A DNA stretch of 64,000 nt from Actinacidiphila oryziradicis (GCF_005047355.1 NZ_SUMC01000018.1:62001-126000), one strand, 5' to 3'; counted from the stretch's first letter, positions 56,327 to 64,000 are shown. The notes: generated by a model not told the origin, from the letters alone. Translations and numbers: made by a program.

Positions 56327-57136
56327 TTGCGTCTGCTGGTGGTGACGGCGGTGACGGCGGAAGAGGAATCCGTCGCCCGCGGCTTGGGCTGCCTGCTGGA
56401 GGACTCCGGGACGCGTCCCGTCCCCGGCGGCAGGCTCCGGCGCCTGGACCGCCCGGGGGCGCCGTCCGGCGGACTGCCGCCCGGGCTGCGTTCCGCCGAT
56501 CTGCTCGCCGCCGGGGTGGGTCCGGCCGCCGCCGCGGCCGGCGCCGCCGCGGCACTGACCGGGGCGGCGCTGGCCGGTGAGCCGTACGGGCTGGTCATCT
56601 CGGCCGGGATCGGCGGCGGTTTCGTACCGACGGCGTCTGTCGGCTCGGTCGTCGTCGCCGACGTGATCGTCGCCGCCGATCTGGGCGCGGAGACCGCCGA
56701 AGGCTTCACCCCCGTCACAGAGCTCGGCTTCGGTACCGTGGAACACCGGCCGCCCGAGGCCTTGTCCCGCGCCGCCGCGCAGGCGGTCGGCGCCGTGTAC
56801 GCGCCGGTTCTCACCGTCTCCACCGTGACCGGCACCGCCGGGCGCGCCGCCGCGCTGGCCGCGCGTCATCCGCGCGCGGCGGCCGAGGCGATGGAGGGGT
56901 TCGGGGTAGCGGAGGCGGCGGCCGCACACCGTACGGCCGTGCTCGAGATCCGGGCGATCTCGAACCCGGTGGGCCCGCGCGACCGAGCGAACTGGCAGAT
57001 CGGGCGGGCGCTGACGGAACTGGCCGACGCGTTCGGCAAGCTCGTTCCCGTACTGGACACACTGGATGCACTGGACACACTGGATGCACCGGACGCTCTG
57101 GATGCCCTGGATGCCTGGGAGGCACGTACTCGATGA
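56327..57136 (+). CDS. mqnB: Futalosine hydrolase
   Basis: 269 residues, nucleoside phosphorylase/hydrolase fold. It begins MRLLVVTAVTAEEESV and has VISAGIGGGFVPTASVGSVVVAD, EAMEGFGVAEAAAAH and EIRAISNPVGPRDRANWQI, which hold the MTAN-like purine/ribose site. It cleaves futalosine to dehypoxanthine futalosine in the alternative menaquinone pathway. The TTG at 56327 is unusual but fits the N-terminus. The C-terminus is a run of Leu-Asp-(Ala/Thr) triplets encoded by 9-bp tandem repeats (57053-57115). The stop overlaps mqnD by 4 bp. Confidence 0.92.
   Translation: MRLLVVTAVTAEEESVARGLGCLLEDSGTRPVPGGRLRRLDRPGAPSGGLPPGLRSADLLAAGVGPAAAAAGAAAALTGAALAGEPYGLVISAGIGGGFVPTASVGSVVVADVIVAADLGAETAEGFTPVTELGFGTVEHRPPEALSRAAAQAVGAVYAPVLTVSTVTGTAGRAAALAARHPRAAAEAMEGFGVAEAAAAHRTAVLEIRAISNPVGPRDRANWQIGRALTELADAFGKLVPVLDTLDALDTLDAPDALDALDAWEARTR
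57053..57115. repeat. Seven 9-bp tandem repeats at the end of mqnB
   Basis: Units of CTGGA[T/C]GCA-type (LDA or LDT) repeat from 57053 to 57115. They are in frame and extend the C-terminus of futalosine hydrolase beyond its conserved fold. A likely slippage product. Confidence 0.85.
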
Positions 57137-57990
57137 CCTCGACGACTGAAACGCTGCGGATCGCCTACTCGCCGTGCCCCAACGACACCTTCGTCTTCCA
57201 CGCGTGGGCGTATGGGCAGGTCCCCGGCGCGCCGCCGATCGACGTGGCCTTCGCGGACATCGACATCACCAACGGCATGGCCGAGCGCGGCGAGTTCGAC
57301 ATCCTGAAGGTGTCCTACGCCGTCCTGCCCTGGGTGCTCGACGAGTACGCCCTCCTGCCGTGCGGCGGGGCTCTGGGCCGCGGCTGCGGGCCTCTGGTAC
57401 TCACCCGGGAGGCCGGGACGGGTGCGGAGCTCACCGGCAAGACCGTCGCCGTGCCGAGTGAGCGCTCGACCGCGTATCTGCTCTTCCGCCTCTGGGCCGC
57501 CGCCGAGGTCCCCGGAGGAGTCGGGGAGATCGTGGTGCTGCCCTTCCACGAGATCATGCCCGCCGTGCGGGACGGCAAGGTGGACGCGGGCCTGGTGATC
57601 CACGAGGCGCGGTTCACCTACCAGCAGTACGGACTCCACAAGGTCGCCGACATGGGCGAGCACTGGGAGCAGACCACCGGGCTGCCGATCCCGCTCGGCG
57701 CGATCATCGCCAAGCGGTCACTGGGCAGCGAGAAGCTGCACGCGCTGGCCGAAGCGACCCGCGCCTCCGTGCGCATGGCGTGGGACGACCCCGAGGCCTC
57801 GCGCGCGTATGTGCTGGAGCACTCGCAGGAGATGGACCCGAAAGTGGCCGAGCAGCACATCGGGCTCTACGTCAACGAGTTCACCGCCGACCTGGGCGAC
57901 GACGGGTACGCGGCAGTACGCGGCCTGCTCACCCGCGCCGCCGCCGAAGGCCTGGTGCCACCGCTGAGCCCCGACGCGCTGACGTTCTAG
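57133..57990 (+). CDS. mqnD: 1,4-Dihydroxy-6-naphthoate synthase
   Basis: 285 residues, periplasmic-binding-protein-like fold used as an enzyme. Landmarks are IAYSPCPNDTFVFHAWAYG, FDILKVSYAVLPWVLDEYALLPCGGALGRGCGPLVL, TVAVPSERSTAYLLFRLW and VDAGLVIHEARFTYQQYGL (active-site His). It converts cyclic dehypoxanthine futalosine to 1,4-dihydroxy-6-naphthoate in menaquinone synthesis. The ATG overlaps the mqnB stop (ATGA). A large bidirectional terminator follows at 58001. Confidence 0.95.
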   Translation: MTSTTETLRIAYSPCPNDTFVFHAWAYGQVPGAPPIDVAFADIDITNGMAERGEFDILKVSYAVLPWVLDEYALLPCGGALGRGCGPLVLTREAGTGAELTGKTVAVPSERSTAYLLFRLWAAAEVPGGVGEIVVLPFHEIMPAVRDGKVDAGLVIHEARFTYQQYGLHKVADMGEHWEQTTGLPIPLGAIIAKRSLGSEKLHALAEATRASVRMAWDDPEASRAYVLEHSQEMDPKVAEQHIGLYVNEFTADLGDDGYAAVRGLLTRAAAEGLVPPLSPDALTF

Positions 57991-58000
57991 GATCACACCA

Positions 58001-58056
58001 GCGCTCAAACGCCGGACGGGCTGCTCGCAGAGTGAGCCGGTCCGGCGACTGAGCGC
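58001..58056. terminator. Large bidirectional terminator hairpin
   Basis: Three nested arms: GCGCTCA/TGAGCGC (58001-58007, 58050-58056), CCGGAC/GTCCGG (58012-58017, 58040-58045) and GGCT/AGCC. It sits between the mqnD stop and the convergent cold-shock gene stop. The inner GCTCAAACGCCGGACGGGCT resembles a short element I have seen often between Streptomyces genes. Confidence 0.8.
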
Positions 58057-58076
58057 AAACAACGGTCATACGTCGG

Positions 58077-58460
58077 TCATACGTCCAGTTGGTCGGCCAC
58101 CACCCTGAGCACGGAAGCGATCTTGTGCCCGTGGGCCTTGTCGGGGTAACGGCCGCGCTGGAGGGAGCGGGCCACGTCTTCCAGGAGCGTGGTGAGGTCC
58201 TGGACGATCGGCAGCAGTTCGTCCGGCTTGCGGCGCTGGGCTGCCGCGACCGAGGGCGCCGGGTCGAGGAGGACCACCGAGAGTGCCTGGTCGCCGCGCT
58301 GGCCTGCGACGACACCGAATTCGACGCGCTGGCCCGGCTTGAGGATGTCGACCCCCTCCGGCAGCACCGACGAGTGTACGAAGACATCGCCGCCGTCGTC
58401 GCGGGAGAGGAAGCCGAAGCCCTTCTCACCGTTGAACCACTTGACCTTGCCGGTAGGCAC
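58077..58460 (-). CDS. Cold-shock domain protein with C-terminal extension
   Basis: 127 residues. The cold-shock domain (~1-67) has TGKVKWFNGEKGFGFLSRDD (RNP1) and DVFVHSSVLPEG (RNP2). A helical extension (ELLPIVQDLTTLLEDVARSLQRGRYPDKAHGHKIASVLRVVADQL region) follows, making it about twice the size of CspA. This longer form is widespread in Streptomyces. It binds single-stranded RNA/DNA. GTG start at 58460 with GAGGT upstream. Confidence 0.93.
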   Translation of the reverse strand: MPTGKVKWFNGEKGFGFLSRDDGGDVFVHSSVLPEGVDILKPGQRVEFGVVAGQRGDQALSVVLLDPAPSVAAAQRRKPDELLPIVQDLTTLLEDVARSLQRGRYPDKAHGHKIASVLRVVADQLDV

Positions 58461-58603
58461 GTCAGACCTCGTCCTTGGAGTAGATAGCTGGGATGGAGCT
58501 GGATAGCAATACAGCGGGTCTGGTCTCAGACCCGCCTGCTCATAGGCTAATGGCCCCGGGCCCCCTGTCCAGACGCCGTGATGGCTCTCATCTGCACGCG
58601 ACC

Positions 58604-58609
58604 TACCCT
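58604..58609 (+). promoter_or_regulatory. -10 element TACCCT (leaderless)
   Basis: The hexamer ends 6 nt before the GTG at 58616 of the two-helix membrane protein. Confidence 0.5.
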
Positions 58610-58615
58610 GGTCAG

Positions 58616-58837
58616 GTGAGCGACGAAACCCAGAAAGCCGGCGATCTGCTTGTGCGGATCGGAGCAGTCCTGTTCGTGATCGGTGCGTTCGGCACATTGG
58701 CCACGATGATCCCCTTCTTCATCGGGACCAATCCGCTGCCGACGCCCGCGTACTTCGTGTCGATGCTGATGGGCGTCGGCTTCGCGCTGGCCCTGGGAGG
58801 GCTGCTGCGATCGGCGCTGGCTCAGCGCCGTACCTGA
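58616..58837 (+). CDS. Small membrane protein with two helices, 73 aa
   Basis: The GTG at 58616 follows a leaderless-type promoter. Helices are LLVRIGAVLFVIGAFGTLATM and YFVSMLMGVGFALALGGLLR, joined by a Pro-rich loop (FIGTNPLPTPA). A conserved type of small Streptomyces membrane protein without known function. The 3' end overlaps the convergent HAD gene by 16 bp. Confidence 0.78.
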   Translation: MSDETQKAGDLLVRIGAVLFVIGAFGTLATMIPFFIGTNPLPTPAYFVSMLMGVGFALALGGLLRSALAQRRT

Positions 58838-59475
58838 CCGTTGCCCCGGTGGCCGGCCAGCCAGCCGGGGAATTCGGTCAGGCTGTCCAGCACCACATCG
58901 GCCCCGGCCGCGCGCAGCTCGTCCGCGGTGACCGGGCCGGTGGCGACGGCGACGGAGAGGGCGCCCGCAGTGCGGGCACCGCGGACATCACCCGTGTGGT
59001 CGCCTACGTACACCGATACGCCGTGCTCGGTGAGCGCCTCCGCCTTGGCCTCGGCCCAGAGCCAGCCGATCACCTCGTCGACCTCGATGCCGAGGTGGCT
59101 GAGGTGCAGCTTCGCGTTGGGCTCGTGCTTCGCCGTGACGACGATGACCCGGCCGCCCGCGGCGTGGACGGCGTCGACGGCCGCGCGGGCACCGGGCATG
59201 GCCAGGGTGGGCTCGATGGCGTAGTCGACGTAGAGGGCGCGGTACTGGTCTGCGATGACCGGGAGGTCCTCGGCGGGGAACCAGTGGATGAGCTCGTCGT
59301 CGAGCGGCGGCCCGAGGCGGGTGATGGCGAGGGCGGAGTCGATGTAGACGCCGGTCTCGGCGGAGAGCCGGTCGTAGGCCGCCTTGATGCCGGGGCGCGA
59401 GTCGATGAGGGTCATGTCGAGGTCGAAGCCGACGGTCAGCGGGGCGGACGGGGGAACGGGAGCTTGGATGGCCAT
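58822..59475 (-). CDS. HAD family hydrolase (phosphoglycolate phosphatase-like)
   Basis: 217 residues. The full HAD motif set is present: TVGFDLDMTLIDSRPG (DxD nucleophile), VIVVTAKHE (Thr), EAKAEALTEHG (Lys) and VYVGDHTGDVRGARTAG. A small helical cap lies between motifs I and II. Likely a small-molecule phosphatase. The ATG at 59475 is preceded by GACAAT 7 nt upstream, suggesting another leaderless start. The iron box at 59509-59527 lies ~35-50 bp upstream and could also affect this gene. Confidence 0.9.
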   Translation of the reverse strand: MAIQAPVPPSAPLTVGFDLDMTLIDSRPGIKAAYDRLSAETGVYIDSALAITRLGPPLDDELIHWFPAEDLPVIADQYRALYVDYAIEPTLAMPGARAAVDAVHAAGGRVIVVTAKHEPNAKLHLSHLGIEVDEVIGWLWAEAKAEALTEHGVSVYVGDHTGDVRGARTAGALSVAVATGPVTADELRAAGADVVLDSLTEFPGWLAGHRGNGQVRR

Positions 59476-59508
59476 AGCAACTATTGTCGCCGCACCCGCA
59501 TCGCATAG

Positions 59509-59527
59509 TTAGCTACGGCTAAGCTAA
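59509..59527. promoter_or_regulatory. Iron box (DmdR1/IdeR operator candidate)
   Basis: TTAGCTACGGCTAAGCTAA, a palindrome with arms TTAGCT/AGCTAA around 7 bp. It agrees at 15 of 19 positions with the Streptomyces iron-box consensus TTAGGTTAGGCTAACCTAA as I know it. It lies 23 bp upstream of a FecCD-type permease remnant and between it and the HAD gene. Confidence 0.78.
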
Positions 59528-59549
59528 CCTCCTCTGCATACCGTACGCC

Positions 59550-60219
59550 GTGCCCCTGCGCCCGCCCGTCCGCCGCCTCGGCTGGATCCTGACCGCCGCG
59601 CTCCTGCTGTCGCTCACCGGGCTGCTCAGCCTCGCCGTCGGCAGCCGCCCGATCGCGCCGGGCACGGTGCTGGACGCCCTGCTGCACGGCGGCACCAGCG
59701 ACGACGCCACGGTCGTACGTCGCTACGGGTGCCCCGCACCATCATCGGCTCACCGGTTCGCTCAACGGCCGCGGGTACGACCAGGCCGGGCCGCTGGCGG
59801 TGGTGCTGCTGATCGCGCTACCGTTCGTCGCCTGGGCGACCCGCGCGCAACGCGCGATGGCGTTCGACGACGACACGGCGACCGCGCTCGGCGCAAGGCT
59901 CGGCCGGGTCCGCCTGGGACTTGTGGTGCTGGGCGTGGTGCTGGCATCGGTGGCGACCGGCGCCGCCGGGCCGGTGGCCTTCGCCGCGCTGCTGGCGCCG
60001 CAGACGGCGCACCGGCTCACCCGTACGACGCAGATCCCGCTGCTGGGTTCGGCGCTGACGGGCGCCTTGATCGTGGTCGTCGCCGATCTGCTGGCGCGGC
60101 GGCTGTTCGCGCCGACGGAGCTGCCGGTGGGGGTGCTCACGGCGGCGGTGGGCGCGCCGTACCTGATGTGGCTGATCACCCGTAACCGTACGAACTCCCG
60201 TGACGGAGGCAAGATATGA
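59550..60219 (+). pseudogene. Siderophore ABC permease (FecCD type), internally deleted
   Basis: The first part reads GWILTAALLLSLTGLLSLAVGSRPIAPGTVLDALLHGG, a normal FecCD start. After ~57 codons the sequence keeps VPRTIIG, then jumps to the family's middle (GSLNGRGYDQAGPLAV) in another frame. The C-terminal half (ALGARLGRVRLGLVVLGVVLASVATGAAGPVAFAALLAPQ region) runs intact to 60219. About 150 codons are missing and the frame is broken at the join. The stop overlaps ATG at 60216, preceded by GGAGG, but that start is followed by TGA after three codons, so the next gene of the operon is also lost. Confidence 0.85.
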
Positions 60220-60312
60220 CGCTCTGAGCGTTACGTATACAAGTATGAGTACGGGTACGCGTGCCAGTCCGTATACGAGTACGAGTAGGGGTACGCAACG
60301 GAAAGGGTCCGT

Positions 60313-61284
60313 ATGTCCATGCGCATGTCCTGTGCACTCACCACCGTCGCCCTGGCCGCGACCGCCGTCCTCACCGCCTGCGCTGCGGGCTCGGGAGGCG
60401 AGGGCTACGGCAGCGGCTCCGGGCCGTCGCACGGCACCCACACCCTCAGCACCGTGATGGGCGAGGTGAGGGTCCCTGACGACCCCAAGCGCGTCGTCGT
60501 CCTCGACACCGCCGAACTGGACTCCGCCATCACCTTGGGCGTGAAGCCGGTCGGCGCGACCAGCACGGGCACCGGCAGCGGCTTCCTGGACTACCTCGGC
60601 AAGGACCAGACCTCCGGCATCAAGGACGTCGGCCGGATCGGCGCCCCGAATCTGGAAGCCATCGCCGCCCTCGAACCCGACCTGATCCTCGGCAGCGAAC
60701 TCCGCGACGCCGACCACTACGCCGAGCTGTCCCGGATCGCCCCGACCGTCTTCACCGAGTCCACCGGCGCCCCCTGGAAGGCCGACTTCCTCGTGCACGC
60801 CGCCGCCTTGGGCAGATCCGCCGCGGCCAAGAAGGCCATCGCCGCCTATCGCGCCCACACCGCCCAGGTCACCGCCGCGCTCGGCGGCGCCGACGCCGCC
60901 GCCAGGACCAAGGTCAGCATGGTCCGCTTCGTCGAAGGCGCCGACATCCGCCTCTACGCCCGGGAGAACTACATCGGCACCCTCCTCGCCGATGTCGGCC
61001 TCGGCCGCCCCGCCGCCATCGACCAGGCCTCGGACGGCTTCTCCCTCGGCGTCAGCCCCGAGCAGATCGACAGGGCGGACGGCGATGTCCTCTTCTACTC
61101 GACGTACGGCGATGCCAAGGCCGCCAAGGAAACCGTGACAACCGGCGGTCCGCTGTGGAAGAAGCTCACCCCGGTGAAGAACCACAAGGCCTTCAGGGTG
61201 GATGACGAGCTCTGGTACCAGGGCATCGGCTACACGGCGGCCGACAAGATCCTCGACGAGCTGAAGGCGTATCTCGCGACGTGA
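60313..61284 (+). CDS. Iron-siderophore ABC transporter substrate-binding lipoprotein
   Basis: 323 residues. A lipoprotein signal with lipobox VLTACA is at the N-terminus. The FecB/FhuD-like fold follows: RVVVLDTAELDSAITLGVKPVGA, LEAIAALEPDLILGSEL, APTVFTESTGAPWKADFLVHAAALG, and WYQGIGYTAADKILDEL. It would capture a ferric siderophore on the cell surface. The permease just upstream is degraded and no ATPase is near, so it is either an orphan using another transporter or on the way to loss. The ATG at 60313 has AAAGGG upstream. The 93-bp leader holds GTATAC and GAGTACG repeats. Confidence 0.92.
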   Translation: MSMRMSCALTTVALAATAVLTACAAGSGGEGYGSGSGPSHGTHTLSTVMGEVRVPDDPKRVVVLDTAELDSAITLGVKPVGATSTGTGSGFLDYLGKDQTSGIKDVGRIGAPNLEAIAALEPDLILGSELRDADHYAELSRIAPTVFTESTGAPWKADFLVHAAALGRSAAAKKAIAAYRAHTAQVTAALGGADAAARTKVSMVRFVEGADIRLYARENYIGTLLADVGLGRPAAIDQASDGFSLGVSPEQIDRADGDVLFYSTYGDAKAAKETVTTGGPLWKKLTPVKNHKAFRVDDELWYQGIGYTAADKILDELKAYLAT

Positions 61285-61317
61285 ACCGCCGCCTGCCGCA
61301 CCGGAGCGGACGCGGCG

Positions 61318-62250
61318 TCAGCCCCCTGGGCGGCGGCTGCGCCACAGCAGGAACAGGGCGGAGCCGACCGCGGCGATCCGCACCATCGCCGGGACGGAAG
61401 CGACGATGGCCGTGTCCAGGTGTCCGTTGGCGATCGGGCGGCCCCATCTGCCGTCCATGCGCCCCCACAGCCACACCAGCGTGCCGCCCACAACCAGGCC
61501 CGGCAGGCCGACCGCCGCGAACTTCGCCTCGCGGCGGGACAGACGGCGCGAGGTGTAGGCGATGAGCCAGCCCAGGGCCAGGGCCACCCAGGCCCCCAGG
61601 ATCGCGCCGACGACCAGCGACGCGGCGCCGAGCAGCTCCAGCGGGCTGCTGCGCCGCCCCGCCGTCTTCTCCGCCACGGCTGGATATACGGATTCGGGCT
61701 TGCGCCGTCTCAGCCGCACCCTCAGCCGGCGCCGCCGGCGGGCTTCCGGCTCCGCATCAGTATCCGGATCGGGCTCGGCTCCGTCCGGGTCCTGCGCCGC
61801 CTCCGGCTCCTTGTCCTCCGAGAGGCCGGGCAGCGGTATCGTCAGCCCGCCGGTCATCCCCGGGGGAAGGCCGACCGTCTCTCCCGACTGCCACCCGTGG
61901 CTCGCCGGATCCCCGACCCGCCACCATTGCGGCTCCCCGCTCCGTGGCGCGGGCACATCCACCTTCGGCGACGACTTGGACAACGGCACCATCGGCGACT
62001 CCGGCTCCGGCGGCGGCCCCTGCCTCCCCCGCGCACCGGCTGCCGCCTTCACCACCTCGTCCGGCGAACCGAGCCTGCCCAGGATCCGCCGCACGGTCGT
62101 GGCGCTGGCGCCCGGGCCGCGCTCCTGCTCGATGTTGGTACGCAACTGCGCGACGAGCTGCGCCCGCTGGCCCGCCGTCAGCGCGGTCTGGGCCAGGTCG
62201 CCGACCCGGCTGAGGTAGTCATATACAAGCTGGTCACTCTCGACGCCCAT
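61318..62250 (-). CDS. HAAS-type membrane protein
   Basis: 310 residues. The N-terminal ~70 (YDYLSRVGDLAQTALTAGQRAQLVAQLRTNIEQER, ILGRLGSPDEVV) is the helical HAAS signature of DUF1700-like proteins. A disordered Pro/Glu-rich middle and an Arg-rich stretch (RRRRRLRVRLRRRKP) follow. Four hydrophobic helices end the chain (LLGAASLVVGAILGAWVALALGWLIAY, FAAVGLPGLVVGGTLVWLWG, and AMVRIAAVGSALFLLW). HAAS proteins are often partners of PadR regulators, but none is here. Function unknown. Confidence 0.82.
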   Translation of the reverse strand: MGVESDQLVYDYLSRVGDLAQTALTAGQRAQLVAQLRTNIEQERGPGASATTVRRILGRLGSPDEVVKAAAGARGRQGPPPEPESPMVPLSKSSPKVDVPAPRSGEPQWWRVGDPASHGWQSGETVGLPPGMTGGLTIPLPGLSEDKEPEAAQDPDGAEPDPDTDAEPEARRRRRLRVRLRRRKPESVYPAVAEKTAGRRSSPLELLGAASLVVGAILGAWVALALGWLIAYTSRRLSRREAKFAAVGLPGLVVGGTLVWLWGRMDGRWGRPIANGHLDTAIVASVPAMVRIAAVGSALFLLWRSRRPGG

Positions 62251-62500
62251 GGCTCACCGCCCCATTCGCCCCGGCCCGGCACCGTACCGCCGCCAGATTA
62301 GCCCCTCCGGGACCACCTACCTCAGCCCCGGAGCCCCGTTGTGGGCAGTCGTTCCACAAGGCCGAGCGAAGCGAGATGGGGGCACCTCCTGGGGAAGGGT
62401 GGGCACAACGCCTGCCACCGGACCGCAGGCTTGGACAAGCCCCGGCTACCCGGCCGTCCGGCGCCCCGCGTAGCACCGCACCCCTGACTGGCCGGCCGGC
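62251..62500. other. 250-bp gap with a dispersed GGGGGCACCTCC element
   Basis: No gene seen. GGGGGCACCTCCTGGGG at 62378-62394 repeats the element at 32422-32437. It is preceded by GTTCCACAAGGCCGAGCGAA, which I know as a frequent flank of this element in Streptomyces genomes. Confidence 0.5.
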
Positions 62501-64000
62501 CTAGGAGTGCGCTCCCAGGTCGTCGGCGAGTTCCGCGACTCCGGTGATCCGGTGCAGGGCGAAGGTGCGGACCGCGTCGGCGGTGTGGTCGTACGCCGTC
62601 ACGAAGCCGCCCTCGACCCGGACCGGGCCGATCACGCGCTGGCTGGCGGAGCCCTCCGCGTTGACGTAGCCGATCCACACCGAATCGCCGGTCAGGACGG
62701 CGGCCTGCATCGTCGCGAGGGTCTCGGCGGCGGCGGACCGGGGCAGCCTGCCGTTCCCGTCGGCCGGCGCGGGCACGGGCGCGGCTCCGCGGTGTACGGC
62801 GGTCGAGGCGCGGTCACCGGCCCGGATCGCCTTCACGGCGGCGCCGAGCAGGGTCGGGTCGGGCATCGGCGGGCCGTCCGTGACGGGGACCGGGGGGGTA
62901 CGCGGCGGGGTGCGGCGGGCGTCGGGGCGGGTGATCAGTACGTCGCCGTCGGCGGACTCGGCGGCCGGTGCGAACCCCATGGCGCGCAGCCGGTCCAGCA
63001 GCACCGCCGGGTCCGTCTGGGCGGCCAGGACGGTGGGCGCCAGCCGTCTCAACCCGAGGCCGGACGCCCGGCGGTCGGCGAGCAGCTCGCTGAGCAGCGC
63101 GTCGTCGTCGCACCGGAGGTACGCCGAGGCCGCGCCGACCCGCAGCCGCCCGTGCCGGCGGGCCACATCGTCGATGAGATAGCTGAGTGGCTGAGGCACA
63201 GGGGTGCGCGAGTGCGCGGCGAGGAACGCGTGCAGCTCCGCTGCCGTGCGGCCGGCGTCGAGCGCCCGGCGTACGGATTCGGGGGTGAAGCGGTAGACGG
63301 TGGCGCCGCCCTTGGACTCGATGTCGGCGAGCACATTGAGGGTCTCCGCGAGCGGTGCTTCGAGCGGCCCCGGGGCGATCGCGGTGAGATCCGCCTGCAG
63401 CATCACGTAGTCGAGCGCCTCGGGCAGCAGGGGGGCGAGCGCGGCGGCGGCCTCGGCGGGGTCTGTGCCACCGGCGGCCCGCCCCTTCTCGGCGCCGGGC
63501 TCGGCAACGGGGCCCAGCAGCGCCCGTCCGTGTGCCGACAGGGCGCCGCGGCCGGTGATGCCGAGGAGCTCTGCCTCTGTCGTGGTCCAGCGGACCAGGT
63601 CGGCACGCAGGGCGTCCATGGTCACGCCGCCGCGCAGCGGGCGTTCCCAGCGGAGCCGGGCCAGCAGCCGGTCGGGGGCGACTGCGGAGCCGGCGGGCAG
63701 GGCGGCGAGGAGTTCGAGGGTGCGGCGGCGGACCTCGGGGGCGAGGGAACGGTCGAGGTCGGGGCCGAGCGCGGACAGGGCGCGCCCCTTGGCGTCACGC
63801 GTGCCGACCAGGCCCGCCGTGCGGGTGGCCGAGAGCCAGGCCGTGGCGAGGCCGGTCCAGCGGCGCTCGGCGGGGAGCCGCAGCCAGTCGTCGTACCCCG
63901 GGGTGGGCGCGTACACCTCGTCGGCCTCGCCGTCGGAAGCGACGAGCCCGGCGGCGTACGCCAGCTCCAGCCAGAACGCGGCGACGGGCTCCGGCACATC
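62501..64000 (-). CDS. Helicase C-terminal/WYL-like DNA-binding protein, N-terminus outside window
   Basis: At least 499 residues, open to the window edge. The middle contains LDYVMLQADLTAIAPGPLEAPLAETLNVLADIESKGGATVYRFTPES, the hallmark of the XPB/Ssl2-like helicase-associated domain found in an actinobacterial family. YLIDDVARRHGRLRVGAASAYLRCDDDALL follows. The last ~70 residues (GDSVWIGYVNAEGSASQRVIGPVRVEGGFVTAYDHTADAVRTFALHRI region) are WYL-like. No helicase motor is included in the visible part. It probably binds DNA or nucleotides in a damage or phage-related role, which is inference. TAG stop at 62501. Confidence 0.85.
   Translation of the reverse strand, partial: DVPEPVAAFWLELAYAAGLVASDGEADEVYAPTPGYDDWLRLPAERRWTGLATAWLSATRTAGLVGTRDAKGRALSALGPDLDRSLAPEVRRRTLELLAALPAGSAVAPDRLLARLRWERPLRGGVTMDALRADLVRWTTTEAELLGITGRGALSAHGRALLGPVAEPGAEKGRAAGGTDPAEAAAALAPLLPEALDYVMLQADLTAIAPGPLEAPLAETLNVLADIESKGGATVYRFTPESVRRALDAGRTAAELHAFLAAHSRTPVPQPLSYLIDDVARRHGRLRVGAASAYLRCDDDALLSELLADRRASGLGLRRLAPTVLAAQTDPAVLLDRLRAMGFAPAAESADGDVLITRPDARRTPPRTPPVPVTDGPPMPDPTLLGAAVKAIRAGDRASTAVHRGAAPVPAPADGNGRLPRSAAAETLATMQAAVLTGDSVWIGYVNAEGSASQRVIGPVRVEGGFVTAYDHTADAVRTFALHRITGVAELADDLGAHS

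Overview
The window is high-GC actinobacterial DNA, almost certainly from a Streptomyces chromosome. The evidence is strong third-position GC bias, many GTG/TTG starts, probable leaderless promoters, and actinobacteria-specific families (DmdR1/IdeR-type iron regulator, DUF2530, DUF2771, DUF3027, CtpE-like P-type ATPase, futalosine-pathway menaquinone genes). Coding density is high, and both ends cut through genes. No rRNA, tRNA, CRISPR array, integrase or intact insertion sequence was found.

Region 1 (1-16.7 kb) is a catabolic island. It holds the tail of an acyl-CoA ligase, an enoyl-CoA hydratase, an HsaB-like flavin reductase, an MFS permease, a GlxA/AraC regulator, an operon SDR - acyl-CoA dehydrogenase - aldehyde dehydrogenase - alcohol dehydrogenase, a cyclase-family hydrolase, an operon amidohydrolase - two acyl-CoA dehydrogenases, and an AMP-forming acyl-CoA ligase. 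Three promoter regions share the palindrome TCTGAC-N5-GTCAGA, which suggests one regulon under a TetR-type repressor that is not in the window. The gene set fits CoA-dependent breakdown of a cyclic carboxylic acid, but the substrate is unknown.

Region 2 (10-27 kb) is mostly regulatory: an anti-sigma-type ATPase, a TPR protein, a STAS anti-sigma-factor antagonist, an ECF sigma factor overlapping a zinc-finger/MDMPI-like partner, PurU, a branched-chain-amino-acid-type binding lipoprotein, a repeat-rich membrane protein, a TPR regulator and a primase/polymerase-like protein.

Region 3 (27-42 kb) is conserved core: an ABC exporter, an alpha/beta hydrolase lacking the usual catalytic His, the iron regulator DmdR1, a SIS protein, a PAS-GAF sensor, divergent pdxH and citrate synthase sharing an 18-bp palindrome, an FAD/Fe-S oxidase, serC, an aldo/keto reductase and a frameshifted GNAT gene.

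Region 4 (42-64 kb) holds a 28-residue membrane peptide, an RNA ligase/phosphodiesterase, a MarR-MFS pair, an orphan ribbon-helix-helix protein, a purine permease, a P-type ATPase, a sacsin-like ATPase, DUF3027, an MFS protein, a DUF2771 lipoprotein, mqnB-mqnD, a cold-shock protein, a HAD phosphatase, a decayed siderophore-uptake locus behind an iron box, and the start of a WYL/helicase-like DNA-binding protein.
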